A stretch of DNA of 49,724 nt from an uncultured Fibrobacter sp. GTDB taxonomy: Bacteria > Fibrobacterota > Fibrobacteria > Fibrobacterales > Fibrobacteraceae. The translations under genes were made by a program, and so were the position numbers. The notes beneath the pieces are model-generated. The model saw only the letters and a list, made by a program, of their open reading frames with translations, made no database searches and was not told where the DNA came from. Where the stretch lies: assembly GCA_946405515.1 (NCBI GenBank), contig CAMJHM010000010.1, positions 1 through 49,724 of the forward strand, in the 5' to 3' direction. Position 1 is the stretch's first letter. The number at the start of each line of letters is the position of its first letter. This document shows, piece after piece, positions 1 through 6,921 of the stretch.

Positions 1-65
1 CGCTTGCGTTTCGGCATGGCTGAGCCGACGAGTCATGCGCCTGCGAATGACAATTCCGAGAACCT

Positions 66-107
66 CCTAGCCTCTAGATTCTAACCTCTAGATCCTAGTC
101 TCTTGCC
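66..107. repeat. Degenerate heptamer array (TCTAGAT-like)
   Basis: Six consecutive 7-base units can be read: CCTAGCC, TCTAGAT, TCTAACC, TCTAGAT, CCTAGTC, TCTTGCC. They share a pyrimidine-CTAG core. The array lies just downstream of typA (minus strand), before the window edge. Function unknown. Similar period-7 arrays occur at 6364-6470 and 49549-49577. Confidence 0.6.
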
Positions 108-112
108 ACTCA

Positions 113-1945
113 CTACTCTTCTTCAGCGGGGCGCTTCGACAGCTGCTTTCTCCTGATGGGGTCAAGCTCTGTCTTGCGCAGGCGCAGCACTTCCGGCGTG
201 ACTTCGATGCATTCATCTTCGTTGATGAAGGTGACGCATTCTTCCAGAGTCATGCGGCGGTAGGGTGTCAGCTGAATCATGTCGTCGGCGGACTTGGAAC
301 GCATGTTGGTGAGGTGCTTGCCCTTCGTGACGTTCACAGTGATATCAACGTCGCGGTTGTGTTCGCCCACAATCATGCCCGGATAAACTTCGGCACCCGG
401 ACCAATGATGAGGTAGCCACGGTCTTCCAGGTTAGAAAGTGCATAGCTTGCGGCTTCGCCCGGTTCCTTAGCGATGAGCACACCGTTGATTCGTGCCGGG
501 ATTTCGCCCTTGTACGGCTGGTATTCCTTGAAGAAGGACTGCGTCACGGCGTAACCCTTGGAAAGCGAGAGGAGCTTCGGACGGATACCGATGAGGCCAC
601 GGGAGGGAACGATGAATTCGAGAGACACGCGGTCGTTTTCATCGGTCGTCATGTTGACCATTTCGCCCTTGCGCAACTGGATTTCCTGGATGCAAGCACC
701 GCTGAATTCGTTCGGGACTTCGACCTTGAAGTCTTCGACCGGTTCCAAGAGCTTGCCGTTTTCGTCTTTTTGGAAAATGACCTGCGGACTTCCGATGGTG
801 AATTCGTAAAGTTCACGGCGCATGTTTTCGACGAGAATCGTGAGATGCAAAATGCCACGGCCAGAGACCTTGAACGTCGATGCTCCATCGACCTTTTCGA
901 CGAGGAGGGCGGGGTCAGCCATGTGGGCGCGTTCCAAGCGTTCCTGGAGCTGGTTACCCGTCATGAACTTTCCACCGTACTTGCCTGCCAAGGGGGACGT
1001 GTTTACGGTGAAGATCATGGAGATTGTCGGCGGGTCAATGTGGATACGCGGCAAGTGAACTGGATTGCTCGTTGCGCTGATGGTGTCGCCAATATCGAAG
1101 TAGTCAAGGCCTGCGATGAGGATGATTTCGCCCGGACCGGCTTCGTCAACCGGCTTCGGGGTAAGGCCTTCGTAGCGGAGAATCTTCTGCGGACGGATGT
1201 TCTTGACGGTTCCGTCGGGGAATGCCTGAGCGTAAGTCTGGTTCGGCTTGAACACGCCCTGCTGCACGCGGCCCACGGCCAAGCGGCCAAGGAAGGTCGA
1301 GTATTCGAGCGATGCAATCTGCAGGAGCGGTTCCGCAGCCGGGTCGCCCTTCGGGGCCGGGATGCGCTCGATAATCTTGTCCATGAGGATGCTGAAGTCG
1401 CCGTCCGGGTCTTCCATTTCGGCCTTGCAGATTCCCTTACGGCCGGATCCGAACACCTTGTCGAAGTCCAGCTGTTCCTCGTTGGCGTCCAGTTCGCAGA
1501 ACAGGTCGAATACTTTGTCAAGAGCGCCGTGGGGGTTGCAGCCGTCGCGGTCGATCTTGTTCACCACTACGATGGGGATAAGTCCGAGTTCAAGAGCCTT
1601 CTGGGTCACAAAGCGCGTCTGGGCCATGGGGCCTTCGAACGCGTCGACAACTAGAAGCACACCGTCAACCGTGCCGAGCACGCGTTCCACCTGGCCACCG
1701 AAGTCGGCGTGCCCCGGGGTATCGACGATGTTCACGCGATAGCCCTTGTACATGACGCTCGTGTTTTTGGAGAGAATGGTGATGCCGCGTTCGCGTTCAA
1801 GGTTGTCGGAGTCCATCACGCGCTCGTTGACTTCTTCACCTTCGTGGAAAGTTCCGCACTGCTTGAGAAGTTGGTCAACCAGGGTCGTTTTACCGTGGTC
1901 GACGTGGGCGATGATGGCTACGTTTCTGATTTTTGTCTGATCCAT
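113..1945 (-). CDS. typA: Translational GTPase TypA/BipA
   Basis: Ribosome-associated GTPase of the EF-G/LepA superfamily, involved in ribosome assembly and stress or low-temperature adaptation; cytoplasmic. The 610 residues match the usual family length. The G-domain motifs are all visible: P-loop AHVDHGKTT (13-21), switch I RERGITI (51-57), DTPGHADF (75-82) and NKID (129-132). EF-G-like domains and the TypA-specific C-terminal domain follow. The start is preceded by AAGAAGAGC. The gene lies downstream of the 2042-3292 gene on the same strand, but 96 bases containing a hairpin separate them, so it probably has its own promoter. Identification is secure. Confidence 0.97.
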   Translation of the reverse strand: MDQTKIRNVAIIAHVDHGKTTLVDQLLKQCGTFHEGEEVNERVMDSDNLERERGITILSKNTSVMYKGYRVNIVDTPGHADFGGQVERVLGTVDGVLLVVDAFEGPMAQTRFVTQKALELGLIPIVVVNKIDRDGCNPHGALDKVFDLFCELDANEEQLDFDKVFGSGRKGICKAEMEDPDGDFSILMDKIIERIPAPKGDPAAEPLLQIASLEYSTFLGRLAVGRVQQGVFKPNQTYAQAFPDGTVKNIRPQKILRYEGLTPKPVDEAGPGEIILIAGLDYFDIGDTISATSNPVHLPRIHIDPPTISMIFTVNTSPLAGKYGGKFMTGNQLQERLERAHMADPALLVEKVDGASTFKVSGRGILHLTILVENMRRELYEFTIGSPQVIFQKDENGKLLEPVEDFKVEVPNEFSGACIQEIQLRKGEMVNMTTDENDRVSLEFIVPSRGLIGIRPKLLSLSKGYAVTQSFFKEYQPYKGEIPARINGVLIAKEPGEAASYALSNLEDRGYLIIGPGAEVYPGMIVGEHNRDVDITVNVTKGKHLTNMRSKSADDMIQLTPYRRMTLEECVTFINEDECIEVTPEVLRLRKTELDPIRRKQLSKRPAEEE

Positions 1946-1977
1946 ATTGCTCTTCTTGAAAGAAAACGTTCAATTTG

Positions 1978-2001
1978 GGCGCAATTTAGAAATTTTGCGC
2001 C
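1978..2001. other. Hairpin in the typA upstream spacer
   Basis: GGCGCAA (1978-1984) and TTGCGCC (1995-2001) form a perfect 7-bp stem with a 10-base A/T loop. On the minus strand it lies between the stop of the 2042-3292 gene and typA. No T-run follows in either direction, so it is either a weak terminator or a 5' leader structure of typA. Confidence 0.4.
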
Positions 2002-2041
2002 ACTTTTGCAATATCAAGAAGGGCTGGTTTTCTTGCCTTGA

Positions 2042-3292
2042 CTAGAATCCGAGGCTGATTTGGCCCATATAGATGCGTTCTTCGTCCTGTCCGGTGTAGT
2101 AGCCGCGTTCTTCGGCCCATGTGGCGAATTCGAGCGTGAGCACATGGAGTACCTCAACGCCCGCACCGAAGGTCGGATACCCGCCCTTGAAGCCCGCTGC
2201 TAAGCGGCCGGAAAGGACCCTCAACTGGTTGTTGAGTCCGGGCCAGGCGAGGAGCACTTGCTCAATTTCGAGACCGAGGTTGAAGTGGTGCATAATCTTG
2301 TAGTTGCGGTCGCTGTCAAAAGCGTCGGCATAGTCGCAGGCGATGTTGAACTTACGGGCGTAGGCCGTGTTCACGTTGAAAAACCTGGGGCTGTAGTTCA
2401 CGCCCATCGTGAGGTTCGGCGTAATTTTGTCGCCGGCGAGGTCTTTGAAGTACACGTCGCGGAGCGAAAGGCCCAGGCGCACTTCGCGGGTGGCCTGCCA
2501 CAGTGTACCGAAATCCATACCGATGGAAATGGTCTTCGTGTCAAATACGTGCTTTTCTGCATCTTCAAAGCGGTCTTGCAACGTGTCGTTGATGGTCTCG
2601 TAGTTTGCGATGTCCATGACAATCATTTCGACTTTCTGGCGTTTTGCGCCCTTGATGCCGATACCGAAGGAAAATTCGTTGGTGAAGTCGTAGGCGATAC
2701 CGCCCTGCATCACGGCGTCCACGTAGAACGTGTCGATAGTGAGGTAGGGGAGCACGAGGCCTGCGTCAATATAAGGTGCAACGTTTCCGTCGACCCAGAT
2801 GGCTCCGCCCAAGTTGTGCAGGGCCAGTTCCGCATCCATCTTGACCTTCATGGAGAGAGCCTTGTGGTCGTAGCTGTTGAGCGTGTGAATAAGCTCTGGA
2901 TGCGCTGCAAGTGTATCGAGCAAAAGGTTCGTTTGCGAAAGTCCGGTCTCTTCGGCAGCCTGGTTTACACGGTTATAAAGTTTTTGGAGGTCCTTCGCAT
3001 CCTGGTAAGTGGCGAAATACGATTCAAACGGGCCGGCTCCGCCGAGGTTGAGGCGCATGTCGAAGTAGTTGCGCGGGTAGTATCCTTGTTCGGGGCGTTT
3101 CTCGTAGTTGCCCAGCCTATTGATTTGCGAAAGGCCTGCGTAGTTGAAATAGATTGCTTCTTTGTCGTCGACTACAGCGACATGGGCGTTACCCATGGAT
3201 TCGGCGCGGATGGAATGGTGCGTGGGTGCCTTTGCGGCGAAGGCTTGTGTGGAGAGGGCCAAAGCGAAGAACAGTGCAAGTGCTTTTTTCAT
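2042..3292 (-). CDS. Predicted outer-membrane beta-barrel protein (PorV/TraF-like)
   Basis: A 416-residue exported protein with a clear signal peptide (MKKALALFFALALSTQAFA, cleavage after about residue 19). The mature N-terminus has the pattern 'SMGNAHVAVVDDKEAIYFNYAGL', typical of PorV/FadL/TraF-like barrels, in which a glycine-rich start and an 'N-x-AGL' signature precede alternating amphipathic strands. The protein ends in a hydrophobic-aromatic residue (SLGF), as outer-membrane barrels often do. It starts 3 bases after the stop of the lipoprotein gene 3296-4588, with GGGAGGA as ribosome binding site, so the two form an operon. The family assignment is inferred from pattern only; ligand or partner unknown. 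Confidence 0.6.
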   Translation of the reverse strand: MKKALALFFALALSTQAFAAKAPTHHSIRAESMGNAHVAVVDDKEAIYFNYAGLSQINRLGNYEKRPEQGYYPRNYFDMRLNLGGAGPFESYFATYQDAKDLQKLYNRVNQAAEETGLSQTNLLLDTLAAHPELIHTLNSYDHKALSMKVKMDAELALHNLGGAIWVDGNVAPYIDAGLVLPYLTIDTFYVDAVMQGGIAYDFTNEFSFGIGIKGAKRQKVEMIVMDIANYETINDTLQDRFEDAEKHVFDTKTISIGMDFGTLWQATREVRLGLSLRDVYFKDLAGDKITPNLTMGVNYSPRFFNVNTAYARKFNIACDYADAFDSDRNYKIMHHFNLGLEIEQVLLAWPGLNNQLRVLSGRLAAGFKGGYPTFGAGVEVLHVLTLEFATWAEERGYYTGQDEERIYMGQISLGF

Positions 3293-3295
3293 TGC

Positions 3296-4588
3296 CTAGT
3301 TCCTCCCTTGGAACCAGTTGAGGAAGTCAACGTCGGTGTAGGTCACCCAGCAGCCGCCGATGTTCGCCTTGCGCCAGGCAAGATCGTAGCGGATGTTGTT
3401 GATGTCGGTATCCGTTCGGGCCAATTCCTTATTTTTGACCATGTCCCCGCCAGGTCCGGGTACGAATGTGATGTTCAGGGCGAATTGCAGGCGGTGGTCA
3501 TTATTTGCTTCGCGGTCGTTCGGTTCAGGGTAGATAAAGTTCCACTCCTGCGGCTCCGTCGGCGTTCCGTTCTTGTCGATGTCGAGCGTCTCGTAGATAC
3601 TCCCTTCGGGAATCTTCAGGGAGGCTACGGCTCTCCGGTCCCAATGGGTCTTGAATACCAGGACCGAGCCTGGACGTTGGTCTTCGTCTATATCCCCGTC
3701 GCCGTCGTTGTCCTTTCCGTCCCAGATTTCTTCATCGATGCAACCGTCACCGTCGTCGTCAATTCCGTTCCCGACCTTGATGAATACATCGGCGCGTTCC
3801 GGGTTGTTGTTCAGGTTTTCCGACATTTCGATAATTTGGTCGGAGACGGCCATGGTCCCGCTCTTGAATTCCTCGTCGGAGACGGTGTCTACGCCAGAAA
3901 TGAAGCTGCGGAAAATGGGAAAGGTGTTGTCGGGATCGGCCTTGAGAGCCTGTGCGCTTGCCGCAAGGGAGTTCACGGTTTCAACGGCTTCGGCCGAGGT
4001 GATGTTCTGGAGGTTGCTCCACTCAATGGTAATCTGGTTGGATGCGCCATCGAAATTGAACATCCGGTTTGCGTCCGACGATGCCTTCCGGACGAGAATG
4101 GCGACGTTTGTGAGCTGGAGAATGGTGTAGCTGTTGGCGATAGTGGCAAAGCGGATTTGCTTGTCTGTCTTGCCGGTGGTGTCTCGGTCGATAAACTGGT
4201 CTACGACCTTGAGCACCGTGTCTATTCCTATGCGGTATTTTTCCACCTCGAAATCGGACATCTTCATGAAGCCGTTCGTGTTGTTTTCCGTCTTCGCGTA
4301 TTTGAGCATTTCGAAGACATTCAGACCGTATTGGTTCAAGACTGCTTTGGCAAGCCCGTACCAGGCCCTGGAGTTTGCGGAATCGTTGTGGATGGCTTTC
4401 GAAAAATTCAGGGCTGCACGGGTATATTCGGCTTTTTGGATGTCGATGTATCCTTCGTAGATGAGGGCATCCGTGTCGCTGTCGTCAATGCGCTCTTTCC
4501 CCGTGGGGTTAAAAATGTTGCAACCGACGACACTAGTCGCAATCATCGCGGCGAGTGAAAAAAATTGAACGTACTTGCTGAGTCTCAT
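3296..4588 (-). CDS. Lipoprotein with TPR-like region and Asp-rich calcium-type loops
   Basis: A 430-residue predicted lipoprotein: hydrophobic leader and lipobox VVGC with the acylated cysteine at residue 23. Residues about 40-80 resemble a tetratricopeptide pair (a stretch with A-L-N-F and A-W-Y-G-L-A-K-A). Residues about 274-307 hold two DxDxDG-type loops (DDDGDGCIDEE and DNDGDGDIDED), as in thrombospondin-3/MopE-like calcium-binding repeats. The C-terminal part is unassigned. The first ATG has AGAGGAG about 13 bases upstream, which is long spacing, but an in-frame stop rules out longer starts. It is the first gene of an operon with the beta-barrel 2042-3292 and may be its periplasmic or surface partner (inference). 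Confidence 0.6.
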   Translation of the reverse strand: MRLSKYVQFFSLAAMIATSVVGCNIFNPTGKERIDDSDTDALIYEGYIDIQKAEYTRAALNFSKAIHNDSANSRAWYGLAKAVLNQYGLNVFEMLKYAKTENNTNGFMKMSDFEVEKYRIGIDTVLKVVDQFIDRDTTGKTDKQIRFATIANSYTILQLTNVAILVRKASSDANRMFNFDGASNQITIEWSNLQNITSAEAVETVNSLAASAQALKADPDNTFPIFRSFISGVDTVSDEEFKSGTMAVSDQIIEMSENLNNNPERADVFIKVGNGIDDDGDGCIDEEIWDGKDNDGDGDIDEDQRPGSVLVFKTHWDRRAVASLKIPEGSIYETLDIDKNGTPTEPQEWNFIYPEPNDREANNDHRLQFALNITFVPGPGGDMVKNKELARTDTDINNIRYDLAWRKANIGGCWVTYTDVDFLNWFQGRN

Positions 4589-4718
4589 AGCGGGTTACGA
4601 CACTCCTCTTTCCATTAAAAATAACATTTTAATTCAAAAATACTTGTTTTTTGTTACAAGTGCTTTCTTTTTTTTGGTAAAATGCAGAATGAGGGTAGTT
4701 TTGGCCCTTCTATAAAAA

Positions 4719-4726
4719 TATATTTG
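4719..4726 (+). promoter_or_regulatory. TATATTTG -10 element of the YkgJ-like gene
   Basis: TATATTTG lies 7 bases before the ATG at 4734 (hexamer TATATT ends 9 bases before it). There is almost no room for a ribosome binding site, so the leader is very short. A TTTG at 4700-4703 could be the upstream element. Confidence 0.5.
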
Positions 4727-4733
4727 GTCCGAG

Positions 4734-5486
4734 ATGGACATGTATCGCGATTATTTCCCCACAAAGGCATACCGCCATGCCGAGATGCGGCTTTCGGCTC
4801 TTTTGCTTGCCGAAAGGGACCGCCTTGACGCACTGGCCGCCAAGTTGGGCCGCGAAAACGCCATCGATTCCGACAACTTGTCCGAACAGTTGCCCGAAAT
4901 TATCCGTTTTACCAAGGTTTTCCACGAAACTTTCGCGCGCTATCTCGCCGCCGTCTTGCCCCAGCAGCCCCGCCCCATCCAGTGTCGGGCCGCCTGCGGT
5001 AACTGCTGCCACCATTACCCCATGTCGGTTTCGCCGTTTGAACTCATTTATATATATGGGGAACTCCGCCGACACGACAATCTGGTCTCCGTGATGGAAG
5101 CATGCCAGATGCGCTCGACGCTTTTCGAGAAAATTTTCAACAAGTACCGCGAGACCTGCCCCTCCGATGATGAATCCGAGGACCAGGCGCTCCACGGATA
5201 CTTCTCCGAATGGATCCCGTGCCCCTTCTCGGACCACAAGGGCGACTGCCTCATCTATCCTGTGAGGCCGGTCTCTTGTCGCATGTACTTCAGCGAGACC
5301 GATCCCAAGTACTGCACGCCCGAGTTCCTCAAGACCGACAAGAACGATAGCTACATCGTGTACCTGCCCGACAATATCGAAGACGCCATTTACGGAATTT
5401 CTGAACACTATGCTCCGCTCATGTTGCCGGAGTCGTTCTTTGGTGGGCTTTTGGCGATGAACGCCTTCGAGGGGGTGATGCGCTGA
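4734..5486 (+). CDS. YkgJ-type cysteine cluster protein (zinc/iron-chelating domain)
   Basis: A 250-residue cytoplasmic protein of the YkgJ/UPF0153 type, small domains thought to bind zinc or an iron-sulfur cluster through conserved cysteines. The signature C-x3-C-x2-CC is at Cys84, 88, 91 and 92. The second half of the site is CPF (163), GDC (172), RPVSCR (182) and Cys194. The usual 'CPFL..G.C.IY..RP..CR' order is preserved. The N-terminal 80 residues are helical and not recognised. No Shine-Dalgarno sequence is visible before the ATG. The stop overlaps the start of the SprT-like gene (TGATG at 5484-5488), so the two are translationally coupled. Precise role unknown. Confidence 0.8.
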   Translation: MDMYRDYFPTKAYRHAEMRLSALLLAERDRLDALAAKLGRENAIDSDNLSEQLPEIIRFTKVFHETFARYLAAVLPQQPRPIQCRAACGNCCHHYPMSVSPFELIYIYGELRRHDNLVSVMEACQMRSTLFEKIFNKYRETCPSDDESEDQALHGYFSEWIPCPFSDHKGDCLIYPVRPVSCRMYFSETDPKYCTPEFLKTDKNDSYIVYLPDNIEDAIYGISEHYAPLMLPESFFGGLLAMNAFEGVMR

Positions 5487-6283
5487 TGGGTCTGCTTGAT
5501 TTCCAGATGGATTTGTTCGGTACGCCCAAGGCGGATACCCAAGTTGCGCTGGAATCGGGAATTTCGCCGAACTGTTCGGCTAACGGGCTCGTGCGCTTCC
5601 ATTACAGTCCGCTTTTGAAGAAGAGCATTCGTTGCAAGGGGGCGTTCCTTTTTGGCCATCCAGAAGTGGTGTTGCCCGAATACATGAAGGCCCCGGAGTT
5701 TGCTCCAGCACGCGAACTGGCTGCGGAATGGGCAGAACATGCCGTCCGCCGCAAGACCGCGAAAAACAGGGCCGCAACGAAGGACCTCGTGACGCGCTTC
5801 TGGGCTGTGGTGGACCAGGTCCTTGTCGATCGGGGTGACAAGCCTGTCGAGAGCAAGGGGCGCATTCCGCCGATTTGCCCGCAAGGCAAGTACCACAACT
5901 TATCCCAGGTGTTGGCCGCCATCAACGAGACTTATTTTGAAGGGGCGCTTTCGTGCCGCATCACGTGGAGCAACCGCGTCGGCGGGCTTAGTTTCCACTC
6001 TGTCCGCAAAGACCCGTTAACGGGCGAGGATTTCCACTTGATTAGCATCAGCAGGGGCTACGATGCCGCGAACTGCCCATTCTACGCGGTGGCTGGCGTT
6101 GTGTACCACGAGTGCCTGCATATTGTTGTCCCTGTCGAGATGCGAGGGGGGCGCCGAGTCGTCCATGGCCGGACATTCCGGCAGCGCGAACGGCACTACA
6201 TTTATTACGATGAATGGATCAAGTGGCACAAGGAAGTGCTTCCGAAGAACATCCGCGCCATGCGCCGCGGCAAACCGTTGTAG
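5486..6283 (+). CDS. SprT-like zinc metalloprotein
   Basis: A 265-residue protein. The C-terminal half fits the SprT-like fold: 'LAAINETYFEGAL' (about 143-155), an 'ISISR' strand (186-190), the zinc motif HECLH (208-212, catalytic Glu209) and a later HGRTF (His227) as probable third ligand. The family includes SprT/Spartan-like metallopeptidases; activity here is inferred. The first 130 residues are unusual, with two cysteines (30, 50) and a basic helical stretch, and match nothing I recognise. No C-terminal zinc ribbon is seen. It is coupled to the upstream Cys-cluster gene and followed by a 638-base gene-free spacer. Confidence 0.7.
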   Translation: MGLLDFQMDLFGTPKADTQVALESGISPNCSANGLVRFHYSPLLKKSIRCKGAFLFGHPEVVLPEYMKAPEFAPARELAAEWAEHAVRRKTAKNRAATKDLVTRFWAVVDQVLVDRGDKPVESKGRIPPICPQGKYHNLSQVLAAINETYFEGALSCRITWSNRVGGLSFHSVRKDPLTGEDFHLISISRGYDAANCPFYAVAGVVYHECLHIVVPVEMRGGRRVVHGRTFRQRERHYIYYDEWIKWHKEVLPKNIRAMRRGKPL

Positions 6284-6363
6284 AAAATATTCCCCAAAAA
6301 AGAAAAAAAGCCTGAATAGCTTAGCTAGACCGCTTGGCAAAAACAGTTAAGCATGAAAAGCCA

Positions 6364-6470
6364 AGCTTAACTAACATAGCACAATTAGCTTAGACAGCCG
6401 ATCCAAACCAACAAAGCATAAACAGCCTAGCTTAACTAGCCTAGCATAAATAGCATAAACAACCTAGCAT
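6364..6470. repeat. Period-7 intergenic repeat array (AGCATAA/AGCTTAA)
   Basis: From 6387 to 6470 the sequence reads in one 7-base register: AGCTTAG, ACAGCCG, ATCCAAA, CCAACAA, AGCATAA, ACAGCCT, AGCTTAA, CTAGCCT, AGCATAA, ATAGCAT, AAACAAC, CTAGCAT. An earlier AGCTTAACTAACAT (6364-6377) follows the same scheme two bases out of phase. The units are degenerate and partly organised as 14-mers. Non-coding, function unknown. Confidence 0.65.
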
Positions 6471-6560
6471 TTCTTCTCTAAATAGCGAGAAATTCGTTAA
6501 GTCATTGAGAAATTCATTTGTCGTTGAATGAAAAGGAGCGTCGGCCGGGGAAGGGGAGGG

Positions 6561-6692
6561 TGCAGGGAGGGGACCGGGCGGCCTTCGCTAAAGTGAGCAA
6601 GTGAGTGTCGCAGCGGCAAGCTTGCTTGCCGATATGACCGAACGTAGCCACGGACGCCTTGGCGTCCACTCTGAGCGTGGTCCCCTCCCGCA
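6561..6692. repeat. Palindromic element with nested hairpins (REP-like or structured RNA)
   Basis: GGGAGGGGACC (6565-6575) is perfectly complementary to GGTCCCCTCCC (6679-6689). With a single bulged A the stem extends to TGC/GCA (6561-6692). Inside lie two perfect hairpins: GGCAAG-CTTG-CTTGCC (6615-6630) and GGACGCC-TT-GGCGTCC (6652-6667). The GC-rich composition differs sharply from the AT-rich flanks, which suggests an inserted palindromic repeat (REP/MITE-like) or a structured transcript. Confidence 0.6.
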
Positions 6693-6712
6693 TCTTCTTA
6701 AAAACGAAAAAT

Positions 6713-6743
6713 GTAAAGTCAAATGAAAAAAAGTAAAGTCAAA
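6713..6743. repeat. Direct repeat GTAAAGTCAAA, two copies 20 bases apart
   Basis: GTAAAGTCAAA occurs at 6713-6723 and 6733-6743. The 20-base period is close to two helical turns, so both copies face the same side of the DNA. They lie about 180 bases upstream of hppA and could be tandem regulator sites, but chance in AT-rich DNA is possible. Confidence 0.35.
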
Positions 6744-6921
6744 AATTCCCCGCCCCAAAATCCCTTGATAAAAAAACTCTTCGTACAACTTGGAATAATG
6801 CCTTTTTGTGTATTGACATTTTTTTGCAAATAATTAAAAAACATATTTCTTTTGGGATTTTTTGTGATAGATTAATTCTAGGCTTTTTTCCCATAATTCA
6901 TCTGCCTAAAATGAGGTCTCC

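Larger units (their letters stand above)
6284..6921. other. Gene-free spacer between the SprT-like gene and hppA
   Basis: No credible coding frame is present; open frames here have no start context or family resemblance. The spacer holds a period-7 repeat array (6364-6470), a long imperfect palindrome with nested hairpins (6561-6692), two copies of GTAAAGTCAAA (6713-6743) and an AT-rich leader before hppA that includes a TTGACA at 6813-6818, though no well-spaced -10 box follows it. Confidence 0.6.

Noticed and set aside
1-60. Possible gene end at the left edge
   Set aside because: Short open frames exist on both strands, but none has a recognisable protein sequence and the stretch is cut by the window.
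314-1654. 446-codon open frame opposite typA
   Set aside because: It mirrors the strongly conserved typA frame; no start signal and no family resemblance. A shadow of GC-rich third positions.
2258-4558. 766-codon open frame on the plus strand
   Set aside because: It crosses two well-supported minus-strand genes with signal peptides and ribosome binding sites. Its protein is Val-rich nonsense without domains.
6364-6470. CRISPR array
   Set aside because: The repeats are 7 bases long and degenerate, with no spacers and no cas genes in the window.
6588-6788. 66-codon open frame in the hppA spacer
   Set aside because: It crosses the palindromic element and the AT-rich flank; no ribosome binding site.
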